A stretch of 64,000 nt of DNA from Amycolatopsis oliviviridis (GCF_014654365.1 NZ_BNAY01000007.1:124001-188000), one strand, 5' to 3'; shown: positions 37,312 through 45,799, numbered from the stretch's first letter. Notes: generated by a model from the sequence alone, not told the origin. Made by a program: numbers and translations.

Positions 37312-38580
37312 GTGCACACCAAGGGTCTACGCATCGGAGTCATCGGCAGCGGCGTGGCTGGCCTCACGGCCGCCTACCTGCTGCAACGCCGCTATGAAGT
37401 GCTGCTGTTCGAAGCCGACGACAGGCTGGGCGGGCACGCCCACACTCACGACGTCCCGAGCGCGCACGGCGGCACCGTCGGCGTCGACTCCGGGTTCATC
37501 GTGCACAACGAGCGCACCTACCCGAATCTGCTCCGCCTGTTCGGCGAGCTGGGCGTCACCACCCGCGACACCGAGATGTCGATGAGCATCCGCTGCGACG
37601 GCTGCGGCCTCCAGTACGCCGGGGCCAAGGGCCTGAAAGGACTGTTCGCCCAGCCGCGCAACCTCGCCCGCGGGCGCTACCTGCGGATGCTCGCCGACGT
37701 CAAACGCTTCCACCGGCACGCGAAGCGCGTCCTCGAATCGCCCGAGGCCGGGGACGTCACCCTCGGCGCGTTCCTCGCGATCGGCGGGTACACGAAGTAC
37801 TTCGTCGACCACTTCATGCTCCCGGTGGTCTCGACGGTCTGGTCGGCCGACCGGACCGACACGCTCCAGTACCCCGCGCGCTACCTGTTCGAGTTCCTGC
37901 GCAACCACGGGATGCTGTCGGTCGGCGGGTCCCCGAGGTGGCGCACCGTCGTCGGCGGCTCCCGCGAGTACGTCGACCTCGCCGCCAAACAGCTGACGGC
38001 CGTCCACCTGTCGACGCCGGTCCGCTCGGTCAAGCGCACCGGGCGGGGGATCGAGGTCCGCGACGACGCCGACACCCGGCACCGGCTCGACAAGGTCGTC
38101 CTGGCCACGCACGCGGACCAGGCGCTGAAGCTGCTCGCGTCGCCGACCGAGGCCGAACGCGACGTCCTCGGCTCGTTCCGGTACTCCAGCAACGAGGCGT
38201 GGCTGCACACCGACACCGGGGTGCTCCCGACGGCGGAATCGGCGCGGGCGGGCTGGAACTACGCCACCCCCGCCTGCGGCGCGAACGCGGGCGCGGTCCA
38301 GGTCTCCTACGACATGAACCGCCTGATGCGGCTCGACGAGCCGAAGGGCTACGTGGTCACGCTTAACCCCGGCACCGCGCCGGACGACGGTTCGGTGCTG
38401 GCCAGGATGACCTACGAACACCCCGTCTACACGCCGGGATCCGTGGCCGCCCAGCGCCGCCTGCCCGAACTCAACGACGGCACGGTCGCCTTCGCCGGCG
38501 CGTACCACGGATGGGGGTTCCACGAGGACGGCTGCGCGTCCGGCGTCCGCGCGGCCGAGAACTTCGGGGTGCGATGGTGA
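37312..38580 (+). CDS. FAD-dependent amine-oxidase-like protein of the sigK locus
   Basis: A 422-residue flavoprotein with N-terminal dinucleotide motif IGVIGSGVAGLTAAYLL, then LLFEADDRLGGHAHT and VDSGFIVHNERTYPNL. A C-terminal FAD segment is VAFAGAYHGWGFHEDGCASGVRAAE. It resembles NAD/FAD oxidoreductases found beside cyclopropane synthases and DUF1365 proteins, including Rv0449c. The start is GTG 37312, leaderless, 7 nt after a CCGAAT -10. The frame is open back to 37246 (ATG 37246 or 37258), but those codons would carry the promoter itself and add residues with no family similarity. It overlaps the DUF1365 gene by 7 bases. Confidence 0.88.
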   Translation: MHTKGLRIGVIGSGVAGLTAAYLLQRRYEVLLFEADDRLGGHAHTHDVPSAHGGTVGVDSGFIVHNERTYPNLLRLFGELGVTTRDTEMSMSIRCDGCGLQYAGAKGLKGLFAQPRNLARGRYLRMLADVKRFHRHAKRVLESPEAGDVTLGAFLAIGGYTKYFVDHFMLPVVSTVWSADRTDTLQYPARYLFEFLRNHGMLSVGGSPRWRTVVGGSREYVDLAAKQLTAVHLSTPVRSVKRTGRGIEVRDDADTRHRLDKVVLATHADQALKLLASPTEAERDVLGSFRYSSNEAWLHTDTGVLPTAESARAGWNYATPACGANAGAVQVSYDMNRLMRLDEPKGYVVTLNPGTAPDDGSVLARMTYEHPVYTPGSVAAQRRLPELNDGTVAFAGAYHGWGFHEDGCASGVRAAENFGVRW

Positions 38581-39314
38581 CCGCCATGGCCGTCCTCTAC
38601 GACTCGACGGTGGCGCATGTCCGGCGCAACGACCCGCCGATCTCGTTCGCCCACCGTGTCTATCTGTGGTTCGTCGACCTCGACAGGCCGCCGAAGCTGC
38701 CGTGGTGGCTCCGGCCCTTCGCCCGCTTCGACTCGCGAGACCACTTCGCATCCGACGACACCTCCAGCATCCGGTCCAAATTGGACCGCTGGCTCGCGGC
38801 CCGGGGCGTCGACCTCCGGGGAGGCCGGGTGCTGATGCTCGCCGGCGCGCGGATGCTCGGGCACAACTTCAACCCGATCACCCTCTACTGGTGCCACCGC
38901 CCCGACGGCGGACTCGAATGCGTCGTCGCCGAGGTCCACAACACCTACCGCGGCAGGCACGCGTACCTCCTGCGCCCGGACGCGAACGGGAACGCCTTCG
39001 CGGACAAGGAGTTCTACGTCTCGCCGTTCCAGTCGATGGACGGCGAGTACCGGATGGAGGTGCCGAAGCCGGAGTCGCTGCTCTCGGTCAAGATCGCCCT
39101 CCGCCAGGGCGGGACGACGCCGCTGACCGCGTCACTGCGCGGGGTGCGGCGGCCCGCCACCACCAAGTGGCTGGTGCACCTGCTGATCACCCGTCCGCTC
39201 ATGCCGCACCGGGTCTCCGCGCTGATCCGGCGGCATGGGATCAGACTGTGGGTGAAGAAGGCGCCGATGACCCCGCGGACGCCGCAGACGGTCGGAGGCA
39301 GACTTGATGGATGA
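38574..39314 (+). CDS. DUF1365-family protein of the sigK locus
   Basis: A 246-residue protein with family segments VLYDSTVAHVRRNDPPISFAHRVYLWFVDLD at the N-terminus, RVLMLAGARMLGHNFNPITLYWCHRPDG near 95, EVHNTYRGRHAYLL and DKEFYVSPFQSMDGEYRM. Its function is unknown; it always seems to accompany the FAD oxidase and cyclopropane synthase (Rv0448c-type, and the sigma-E/ChrR-type operons of Proteobacteria linked to singlet oxygen). ATG 38574 overlaps the oxidase stop; the stop overlaps the sigK start. Confidence 0.87.
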   Translation: MVTAMAVLYDSTVAHVRRNDPPISFAHRVYLWFVDLDRPPKLPWWLRPFARFDSRDHFASDDTSSIRSKLDRWLAARGVDLRGGRVLMLAGARMLGHNFNPITLYWCHRPDGGLECVVAEVHNTYRGRHAYLLRPDANGNAFADKEFYVSPFQSMDGEYRMEVPKPESLLSVKIALRQGGTTPLTASLRGVRRPATTKWLVHLLITRPLMPHRVSALIRRHGIRLWVKKAPMTPRTPQTVGGRLDG

Positions 39315-39918
39315 ATCGGCACGTCCCCGCCGGATGGCGCCCGTTCCCGCACCCGATGGCGAACCGGCCGGCCCGACGGCCGAGGACCTGCTCGTCCGGG
39401 TCGCGAAGGGGGACGAGCGGGCCTTCGACGCCTTGTACGACAGGCTCGCCGGGCCGGTCCTCGGCCTGGTGCGCCGGATCCTCCGTGACTCCGCACAGTC
39501 CGAAGAGGTCACCCAAGAGGTCATGGTGGAGCTGTGGCGCACGGCCACGCGCTACTCCCCGGAGCGGGGGAGCGCGCTGAACTGGGCCATGACGCTCGCG
39601 CACCGCCGTGCGGTCGACCGCGTCCGCTCGGCACGGGCCAGTTCCGACCGCGAGGTCAAGGCGACCTTCGAGGCCGCCCGCGCCCGGCCCTTCGACGAGG
39701 TGGCCGAGGCCGTCGCGGCCCGCTGGGAACGTTCGCAGGTGCGGCGGTGCCTGACCAGTCTCACCGAGCTGCAACGGGAATCCGTGCTGCTCGCCTACTA
39801 CCAGGGCTACACCTATCGCGAGGTCTCAGAGGTGCTGCAGACCCCGCACGGGACCATCAAGACCCGTCTCCGGGACGGCCTGATCAGGCTCCGGGACTGT
39901 TTGGGGGTGACGGCATGA
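39307..39918 (+). CDS. sigK: ECF RNA polymerase sigma factor SigK
   Basis: A 203-residue ECF sigma factor. Region 2 is GDERAFDALYDRLAGPVLGLVRRILRDSAQSEEVTQEVMVELWRTATRYSPERGSALNWAMTLAHRRAVDRVRS (about 37-113). Region 4 is LTELQRESVLLAYYQGYTYREVSEVLQTPHGTIKTRLRDGLIRLRDCL near the C-terminus. The neighbours (RskA, DUF1365, FAD oxidase, UfaA1, DUF1295) are those of mycobacterial sigK, which makes the name firm. ATG 39307 overlaps the DUF1365 stop. The rskA start overlaps its own stop (ATGA), so sigma and anti-sigma are made in step. Confidence 0.93.
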   Translation: MDESARPRRMAPVPAPDGEPAGPTAEDLLVRVAKGDERAFDALYDRLAGPVLGLVRRILRDSAQSEEVTQEVMVELWRTATRYSPERGSALNWAMTLAHRRAVDRVRSARASSDREVKATFEAARARPFDEVAEAVAARWERSQVRRCLTSLTELQRESVLLAYYQGYTYREVSEVLQTPHGTIKTRLRDGLIRLRDCLGVTA

Positions 39919-40685
39919 CCATGCCCGAAATGCACACGCTCACGGGGGCCTACGCCGTCGACGCGCTGTCCGAAATGGAGCGTGCCCAGTTCCAGCGGCA
40001 CCTCGGGGAGTGCGCCTCGTGCGCCCAGGAGGTCCTCGAACTCCAGATGACCGCGACCCGGCTCGGTGCCGCGCTGGCCGAAGACCCGCCGCCCGAGCTC
40101 AAGCACCGGGTGCTCGCGGAGGCGATGGCGACCAGGCAGCTGCCGCCGAAGACGCGCTCCGAAGCCGGAGAGCGTTTCAAGGATCGCCGCCGCGTCCCGC
40201 GCTGGGCGATCGCCGCGGTCGCGGCGGCCGTCGTGGGCCTGGCGGGCACCGCCGTGTTCGGCGGCCTCGCCTACCAGAACCACACGGAGCTGACCGCCGC
40301 GCGGGAACGGGCCGCGCAGTACGCGGACCGGTACGCGCCGGTCGCCGACGTCCTTTCGGCCGCCGATCTCCGGACCGGGCACGCCGAGACCTCCGCGGGC
40401 GGCGGCGGGACCGTGATGATGTCGCGCACGAAGGACCGGCTCGTCTTCATGGCGGCGCAGCTGCCGAAGAACGATCCGGGCCGGACGTACCAGGCCTGGC
40501 TGATGTACCCGGGCACCGCGCCCAAGCCCGCCGGGCTCATTTCCGGTGGTCAGGACGGTGCGCTGCTGGTCGCCGAGGGGCTCGGCGGGGCCGAGAAGTT
40601 CGCGCTCAGCGTCGAACAGGCGGGCGGATCACCGACCGGATCGCCGTCGAAGGACGTCGTCATGGTCATGTCGATGCCGACCTGA
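39915..40685 (+). CDS. rskA: Anti-sigma-K factor RskA
   Basis: A 256-residue single-pass membrane anti-sigma factor. The N-terminal cytoplasmic sigma-binding domain is MHTLTGAYAVDALSEMERAQFQRHLGECASCAQEV, with an HxxxCxxC motif. The transmembrane helix is at about 97-118 (AIAAVAAAVVGLAGTAVFGGLAY). The extracytoplasmic RskA domain has VMMSRTKDRLVFMAAQLPKNDPGRTYQAWLMYPGTAPKPAGLI and ends FALSVEQAGGSPTGSPSKDVVMVMSM. Release of SigK by regulated proteolysis is the known mode in mycobacteria. A 250-bp gap to ftsZ follows. Confidence 0.93.
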   Translation: MTMPEMHTLTGAYAVDALSEMERAQFQRHLGECASCAQEVLELQMTATRLGAALAEDPPPELKHRVLAEAMATRQLPPKTRSEAGERFKDRRRVPRWAIAAVAAAVVGLAGTAVFGGLAYQNHTELTAARERAAQYADRYAPVADVLSAADLRTGHAETSAGGGGTVMMSRTKDRLVFMAAQLPKNDPGRTYQAWLMYPGTAPKPAGLISGGQDGALLVAEGLGGAEKFALSVEQAGGSPTGSPSKDVVMVMSMPT

Positions 40686-40837
40686 TCTTCGCTTTTACCA
40701 GGCCGCCGTTCGCCGCTGCGACCGGGTCTCGCTCTTGCGCCCGCGAACATGTTGTGGCAAAACACCTTTGCGACACACGGCGTGGCTACTGGATTCGAGC
40801 CAGCCTGGTGCATACCGTCCTGCTTCAACGTCGGCAG

Positions 40838-40866
40838 TTGACATAACTCTCAATCTGAACTTCAGC
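40838..40866 (+). promoter_or_regulatory. ftsZ promoter
   Basis: TTGACA at 40838 followed by TAACTCTCAATCTGAAC and TTCAGC, inside an AT-richer stretch running to CTCGAGGGTTCGG. The TTGACATAAC-to-GAGGGTT arrangement is a form I recall upstream of actinobacterial ftsZ. It leaves about 65 nt of leader. The rest of 40686-40935 shows nothing else. Confidence 0.6.
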
Positions 40867-40935
40867 TCGAGGGTTCGGCACACGCTCAGCGACCGGCGGG
40901 CAGCACGGGCACACACGATCAGGAAGGCGGCCCCG

Positions 40936-42258
40936 ATGACGCCCCCGCACAACTACCTTGCGGTGATCAAGGTCGTCGGTATCGGCGGCGGCGGAGTGAA
41001 CGCCGTGAACCGCATGATCGAGGTCGGCCTCAAGGGTGTCGAGTTCATCGCGGTGAACACCGACGCTCAGGCACTGCTCATGTCCGACGCCGACGTCAAG
41101 CTCGACATCGGCCGGGAACTGACCCGCGGCCTCGGTGCCGGCGCCGCCCCCGAGGTGGGGCAGAAGGCCGCCGAGGACCACCGCGAAGAGATCGAAGAGG
41201 TCATCAAGGGCGCCGACATGGTGTTCGTGACCGCGGGTGAGGGTGGTGGCACCGGCACCGGTGGCGCGCCCGTCGTCGCCCAGATCGCGCGGAAGCTCGG
41301 CGCGCTGACCATCGGCGTCGTCACCCGCCCGTTCACCTTCGAGGGCAAGCGCCGCAGCAAGCAGGCCGAAGAGGGCATCCAGCAGCTGCGCAACGAATGC
41401 GACACCCTCATCGTCATCCCGAACGACCGGCTGCTGCAGCTGGGCGACATCGGCGTCTCGCTGATGGACGCGTTCCGCTCGGCCGACGAGGTGCTGCTTT
41501 CGGGTGTCCAGGGCATCACCGACCTGATCACCACGCCGGGTCTGATCAACCTGGACTTCGCCGACGTCAAGAGCGTCATGTCCGGCGCGGGCTCCGCGCT
41601 GATGGGCATCGGCTCGGCGCGCGGCGAGGGCCGGGCGATCCAGGCGGCGGAGAAGGCGATCAACTCGCCGCTGCTGGAAGCGTCGATGGACGGGGCGCAC
41701 GGCGCGCTGCTGTCGATCGCGGGCGGGTCGGACCTCGGCCTGTTCGAGATCAACGAGGCCGCGTCGCTGGTGCAGGAATCCGCGCACCCCGACGCCAACA
41801 TCATCTTCGGGACGATCATCGACGACTCGCTCGGCGACGAGGTCCGGGTCACCGTGATCGCGGCCGGTTTCGACGCCGGCACGCCGACCCACAAGAAGCT
41901 CGACCCGTCGACGTTCGGTTCCCGTGCGAACTCGACCGCGTCCGCCCAGGCAGGCCAGGTCAACGGCGGCGGGGCGACGCCGGTGCAGAGCCCGCCCTCG
42001 GGTGCCACGCCGGTCCCGTCGACCGGTTCCAACGGCTACCCGGTCGCGCCGCCGCGCACGCACTCGCCGATGCCGCCCGCCCGCAACGAGGGCAACGGCT
42101 CGCTGTCCGGCGGGCTCCCGCAGCCCGGCGGCGGCTCGCGCGGCTACTCGCCGATCGGGTCGAACTCGACCCACGGCAGCCTGCCCGGTCGCGCCACCCC
42201 GGTGCACGACGACCCGTCGGACGACGAGGTGGACGTGCCGCCCTTCATGCGGAGGTAG
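40936..42258 (+). CDS. ftsZ: Cell division GTPase FtsZ
   Basis: A 440-residue tubulin homologue forming the division ring. It shows IKVVGIGGGGVNAVNRMIEVGLKGVEFIAVNTDAQAL at the N-terminus, the GTP signature FVTAGEGGGTGTGGAPVVAQ near 105, and the T7 loop GLINLDFADVKSVMSGAGSALMGIG near 205. A variable Gly/Pro/Ser-rich linker runs about 315-425, and the C-terminal peptide DDEVDVPPFMRR binds SepF and other partners. ATG 40936 gives the family start MTPPHNYLAVIKV; upstream open frame is not coding. ftsQ, its usual neighbour, is absent. Confidence 0.99.
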   Translation: MTPPHNYLAVIKVVGIGGGGVNAVNRMIEVGLKGVEFIAVNTDAQALLMSDADVKLDIGRELTRGLGAGAAPEVGQKAAEDHREEIEEVIKGADMVFVTAGEGGGTGTGGAPVVAQIARKLGALTIGVVTRPFTFEGKRRSKQAEEGIQQLRNECDTLIVIPNDRLLQLGDIGVSLMDAFRSADEVLLSGVQGITDLITTPGLINLDFADVKSVMSGAGSALMGIGSARGEGRAIQAAEKAINSPLLEASMDGAHGALLSIAGGSDLGLFEINEAASLVQESAHPDANIIFGTIIDDSLGDEVRVTVIAAGFDAGTPTHKKLDPSTFGSRANSTASAQAGQVNGGGATPVQSPPSGATPVPSTGSNGYPVAPPRTHSPMPPARNEGNGSLSGGLPQPGGGSRGYSPIGSNSTHGSLPGRATPVHDDPSDDEVDVPPFMRR

Positions 42259-42274
42259 CTCGCCAGTACGTTCC

Positions 42275-42321
42275 GTGAAGGCCTCCTTGACTACCTTGAA
42301 GGTAGTGAAGGGGGCCTTCAC
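42275..42321 (+). terminator. Palindromic terminator or attenuator between ftsZ and pgeF, GTGAAGGCCCCCTTC family
   Basis: Arms of 21 bp (starting GTGAAGGCCTCCTTGACTACC) pair with two mismatches around a 5-nt loop. It begins 17 bp past the ftsZ stop and ends 20 bp before the pgeF GTG. Unlike the other members it separates genes on the same strand, so it may reduce read-through from ftsZ. Confidence 0.65.
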
Positions 42322-42341
42322 TCAGGTCTAGGAGGAAACGC

Positions 42342-43049
42342 GTGCGGGTACGGCGGGTTGTCACGACAAGGGCGGGCGGGGCTTCCCGGCCGCCTTACGA
42401 CACCTTCAACCTCGGTGATCACGTCGGTGACGACGCGGGCGACGTCTACGCCAACCGCAAACGTCTCGCCACCGAACTCGGCCTCACCGAGAACAGGCTG
42501 GCATGGATGGAGCAGGTCCACGGCCGCACCGCCACCGTCGTCGACGGCTCGGAGACCTCCGCCGCCGAAGCGACTGACGCGCTCGTGACCGCCCAGGCGG
42601 GTCTCGCGCTCGTGGTGCTCGTCGCCGACTGCGTGCCCCTGTTGCTGGCCGACGCCGAAGCCGGTGTCGTCGCCGCCGTCCACGCGGGCCGCGTCGGCGC
42701 CAGGGTCGGCGTCGTCCCCGCCGCGGTCGAGGCGATGCGCTCGCTCGGCGCCGAACCGGCCAGGACCGAAGCGCTGCTCGGGCCCGCGATCTGCGGAGAC
42801 TGCTACGAAGTCCCGGCCGACATGGCCGCCGACGTCGAGAAGCACGTTCCCGGCAGCGCCTGCAAAACCCGGAAAGGCACGCCGGGGCTCGACCTGCGCG
42901 CCGGTCTCTGGCGGCAACTGGCCGACCTCGGCGTCGGCAAGATCGGCGTCGATCCGCGCTGTACCAACGAAGACAAGACACTGTTCAGCTTCCGCCGCGA
43001 CGGCACCACCGGCCGGATCGCGGGGATCACCTGGCTGGACGCGTCGTGA
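42342..43049 (+). CDS. pgeF: Peptidoglycan-editing-factor / polyphenol-oxidase family protein (YfiH/PgeF)
   Basis: A 235-residue protein of the YfiH/laccase-domain family, which always follows ftsZ in actinobacteria. It shows TTRAGGASRPPYDTFNLGDHVGDD, AWMEQVHGRTATVVDG, the metal/Cys segment VLVADCVPLLLADAEAGVVAAVHAGRVGA near 90, and LGPAICGDCYEVP near 150. PgeF removes wrongly amidated peptide stems from peptidoglycan precursors in E. coli, and some homologues act on nucleosides. A GTG start follows the strong ribosome site AGGAGGAAACGC. The stop overlaps the yggS start. Confidence 0.92.
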   Translation: MRVRRVVTTRAGGASRPPYDTFNLGDHVGDDAGDVYANRKRLATELGLTENRLAWMEQVHGRTATVVDGSETSAAEATDALVTAQAGLALVVLVADCVPLLLADAEAGVVAAVHAGRVGARVGVVPAAVEAMRSLGAEPARTEALLGPAICGDCYEVPADMAADVEKHVPGSACKTRKGTPGLDLRAGLWRQLADLGVGKIGVDPRCTNEDKTLFSFRRDGTTGRIAGITWLDAS

Positions 43050-43777
43050 GTGACGCTCGCAAGGGGGAACTTGCGGCCTCTCTTGCCGAAGTGGAAAAGC
43101 GGATCATGGCCGCGTGCGAAGCGGCAGGCCGGGCACGCGACGAGGTCAAACTGCTCGCGGTCACCAAGACCTTCCCGGCACTCGACGCCGCGCTGCTCGC
43201 CGACCTCGGCGCGCTCGACCTCGCCGAGAACCGCGATCAAGAGGCGGGGGCCAAGGCCGAAGAGGTCGCCGTCCTGCGCCCGGACGCCCGTATCCGCTGG
43301 CATATGGTCGGCAGCCTGCAGCGGAACAAGGCCAAATCGGTCGTGCGCTGGGCCGACGAGGTCCAGTCCGTCGATTCCGAGCGCCTGGCCGACGCGCTCG
43401 CGAAAGCCACCAGGTCGGCGCTCGATTCCGGGCAACGTGATCACCCGTTGGACGTCCTCATTCAAGTAAGTCTCGACGACGATCCGAAACGCGGGGGCAC
43501 TCGGGTGAGCGAAATAGGCCGGCTGGCGGAGCGGATAGCCCATGTGGGTGATATACGCCTCCGAGGGCTTATGGCGGTCGCTCCGTTGGGTATAGACCCC
43601 GCAGAGGCGTTCGAGAAGCTTGCTCGCGCGTCGGAGCGTCTACGGGACGACCACCCAAATGCCCGTGAGATCTCCGCCGGAATGAGCAATGATCTCGAGC
43701 AGGCGATCGCGCACGGCTCGACCTGTGTGCGTGTCGGAACCGCGTTGCTCGGTGGACGCGGTTTAGCCTCGCCTTAG
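43046..43777 (+). CDS. yggS: YggS/PROSC-family pyridoxal-phosphate homeostasis protein
   Basis: A 243-residue single-domain PLP protein. The PLP lysine is in VKLLAVTKTFPALD near 35, followed by DLAENRDQEAGAKAEEV, IRWHMVGSLQRNKAKSVVRWADEVQSVDS, LIQVSLDDDPKRGGT and LRGLMAVAPLG. The phosphate-binding end is EISAGMSNDLEQAIAHGSTCVRVGTALLGGR. It keeps free PLP in balance and has no known enzyme activity. It is coupled to pgeF by a GTGA overlap and lies in the conserved ftsZ-sepF interval. Confidence 0.95.
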   Translation: MSDARKGELAASLAEVEKRIMAACEAAGRARDEVKLLAVTKTFPALDAALLADLGALDLAENRDQEAGAKAEEVAVLRPDARIRWHMVGSLQRNKAKSVVRWADEVQSVDSERLADALAKATRSALDSGQRDHPLDVLIQVSLDDDPKRGGTRVSEIGRLAERIAHVGDIRLRGLMAVAPLGIDPAEAFEKLARASERLRDDHPNAREISAGMSNDLEQAIAHGSTCVRVGTALLGGRGLASP

Positions 43778-43859
43778 GGAATACCGTCTCGTCGTTACGG
43801 GGAGTGGCGGCGAGGGCGGGGGAGCACGGTGCGGGACGCGGCTAAGGCTAGGGAGAGGC

Positions 43860-44459
43860 ATGAGCGCGCTGCAGAAGCTGAAGGCCTACTTCGGGATGGT
43901 GCCCGCGGACGAAGACGGCTATGACGTCGAAGAGGACTACCGGCGAGGCTACGCCGAAGACGAGTACGACTACGACGACGAGCCGCCGGCCCGGTCACGG
44001 GGAGGACGTTACCGGGACGTTGACGACACTTATGACGAGCCCGCGCCCCGGCCTCGGTCACGCTCCGTGGCCAGTCCGGAGCCTGCGGTTCACGGCGCAC
44101 TGGCGATGGATCGTCAGCCGGAGCCGGTCGCGCGGCTGCGTCCGGTCACCGAGCCGGTCCGTCCGGCCGTCCGTGACCCGTTGAGCCGGATCACGACCCT
44201 GCACCCGACGAGCTACGCCGAGGCGCGCGCGATCGGGGAGCACTACCGGGAGGGCATCCCGGTGATCATGAACCTCACGGAGATGGAGAACGCGGACGCG
44301 AAGCGTCTCGTCGACTTCGCCGCGGGGCTCGCTTTCGCGTTGCGCGGGTCGATGGACAAGGTCACCAACAAGGTGTTCCTTCTCTCACCGCCCGATGTGG
44401 ACGTCACCGCGGAGGACCGTCGGCGGATTGCCGAAGGCGGATTGTTCCTGCGCGGCTGA
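43860..44459 (+). CDS. sepF: Cell division protein SepF
   Basis: A 199-residue protein that anchors FtsZ to the membrane. An N-terminal amphipathic helix (MSALQKLKAYFGMVP) inserts in the membrane. An acidic, tyrosine- and arginine-rich linker follows (DEDGYDVEEDYRRGYAEDEYDYDDEP). The C-terminal SepF domain (about 100-199) shows TLHPTSYAEARAIGEHYREGIPVIMNLTEMENADAKRLVDFAAGLAFALRGSMDKVTNKVFLLSPPDVDV. A ribosome site AGGGAGAGGC precedes the ATG. Confidence 0.96.
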   Translation: MSALQKLKAYFGMVPADEDGYDVEEDYRRGYAEDEYDYDDEPPARSRGGRYRDVDDTYDEPAPRPRSRSVASPEPAVHGALAMDRQPEPVARLRPVTEPVRPAVRDPLSRITTLHPTSYAEARAIGEHYREGIPVIMNLTEMENADAKRLVDFAAGLAFALRGSMDKVTNKVFLLSPPDVDVTAEDRRRIAEGGLFLRG

Positions 44460-44564
44460 TCACCCGGTGACCGCTGGGCGCAGCCGGATGTGATTTTGTC
44501 GACTCATCGGCATCTCGGGCCCGTCAACTGCGTCTTTTGACGCGGGACATGGCAGAGTGGTTAC

Positions 44565-44849
44565 GTGAATGCTGTGTTGCTGGTCGTCTGGTACGTGCTG
44601 TTCGCCTTCTGGCTCCTGCTGACGGCACGGATCGTCGTCGAACTCGTGCGTGCTTTCGCTCGCGAGTGGCGTCCTGCCGGAGGGGTTGCGGTAACGCTCG
44701 AGACCATCTACACAGTGACCGACCCTCCGGTTCGTCTGTTCAGACGAATCATCCCGACCGTACGAATCGGCGGCGTCGGACTGGACTTATCGATTATGGT
44801 GCTGCTGTTGGTTGTGTTCTTTGCGATGCAGCTGGCAACGCCAGGGTGA
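44565..44849 (+). CDS. yggT: YggT-family membrane protein
   Basis: A 94-residue protein with two transmembrane helices (about 4-25 and 73-92) and the family loop TLETIYTVTDPPVRLFRRIIPTVRIGGVGLDLSIMVLLLVVFF. It lies between sepF and divIVA in nearly all actinobacteria; its role in division or membrane organisation is unclear. A GTG at 44565 starts it. Confidence 0.93.
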   Translation: MNAVLLVVWYVLFAFWLLLTARIVVELVRAFAREWRPAGGVAVTLETIYTVTDPPVRLFRRIIPTVRIGGVGLDLSIMVLLLVVFFAMQLATPG

Positions 44850-44903
44850 TTTTCGGGGAAACCCCGGTGGACCTGCAGGCCATGGAGTGCGTGAGGTGAT
44901 CTG

Positions 44904-45767
44904 ATGTCGTTGACCCCCGCTGACGTGCATAACGTCGCGTTCAGCAAGCCGCCCATAGGCAAAAGGGGCTACAACGAGGACGAGGTGGACGCGTTCCTCG
45001 ACCTGGTGGAGACCGAGCTTGCCCGGTTGATCGAGGACAACAACGAGCTGCGGCAGCAGGTCGAGCAGCTCGACAACGAGCTCGAGACCACCCGTGGTGA
45101 GCTCGAGAACGCCAAGGCCGGCGCCGTCGGCCCGCCGCCGCAGGTACGCGACGAGCCGTCGCGCCGCCTGGCGCCGGTGCCGCCGCCGCAGTCGGCGATG
45201 GAGCAGACCCAGGCCCACTCGATGGTGCCGGACAACGGGGAGCCCAACGTCCAGGCCGCGAAGGTGCTCGGGCTGGCCCAGGAAATGGCGGACAGGCTCA
45301 CCGCCGAGGCGAAGACCGAGTCGGACGGCATGCTCGCCGAAGCCCGGACCAAGTCCGAGCAGCTGCTGTCGGACGCGCGGTCGAAGTCGGACTCGATGGT
45401 CAACGAGGCGCGCACCCGCGCCGAGACCATGCTGAACGACGCGCGGACCCGTGCCGAGACCTTGGAGCGCCAGGCGCGCGACAAGGCGACGACCATGGAG
45501 CGCGAGGCTCAGCGCAAGTACACCGAGACCATGAACAACATGAACGCGGAGAAGGGCTCGCTGGGCAAGAAGATCGAAGAGCTGCGCACGATCGAGCGGG
45601 AGTACCGCACGAGGCTGCGCGGGTTCCTCGAGTCCCAGCTGCGTGAGCTCGACGACCGCGGCTCGGCCGCTCCCGCGTCGGCGTCCTCGACGAACTCGGG
45701 GCAGCCGGCGTCGTCCTCGGGCGGCGGACAGGGCTACTCGTTCGGCCCCCGGGCCGAAGCGGGCTGA
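44904..45767 (+). CDS. divIVA: DivIVA / Wag31 polar-growth scaffold protein
   Basis: A 287-residue coiled-coil protein that collects at curved cell poles and recruits the elongation machinery. The lipid-binding N-terminal domain is MSLTPADVHNVAFSKPPIGKRGYNEDEVDAFLDLVETELARLIEDN. A short coiled coil (to about 75) is followed by a Pro/Ala linker. A long coiled coil (about 110-245) has regularly spaced AEARTKSEQLLSDARSKSDSMVNEARTRAETML-type heptads, and a Ser/Gly tail ends the protein. A ribosome site GAGGTGA precedes the ATG. It is likely essential. Confidence 0.96.
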   Translation: MSLTPADVHNVAFSKPPIGKRGYNEDEVDAFLDLVETELARLIEDNNELRQQVEQLDNELETTRGELENAKAGAVGPPPQVRDEPSRRLAPVPPPQSAMEQTQAHSMVPDNGEPNVQAAKVLGLAQEMADRLTAEAKTESDGMLAEARTKSEQLLSDARSKSDSMVNEARTRAETMLNDARTRAETLERQARDKATTMEREAQRKYTETMNNMNAEKGSLGKKIEELRTIEREYRTRLRGFLESQLRELDDRGSAAPASASSTNSGQPASSSGGGQGYSFGPRAEAG

Positions 45768-45799
45768 TTTTTTCACCGGCCCGAGTTTCTACTCAGTGG

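Noticed and set aside
40780..40810. A tRNA (GGATTCGAGCC looks like a T-arm)
   Set aside because: No acceptor stem, D-arm or anticodon arm can be drawn around it.
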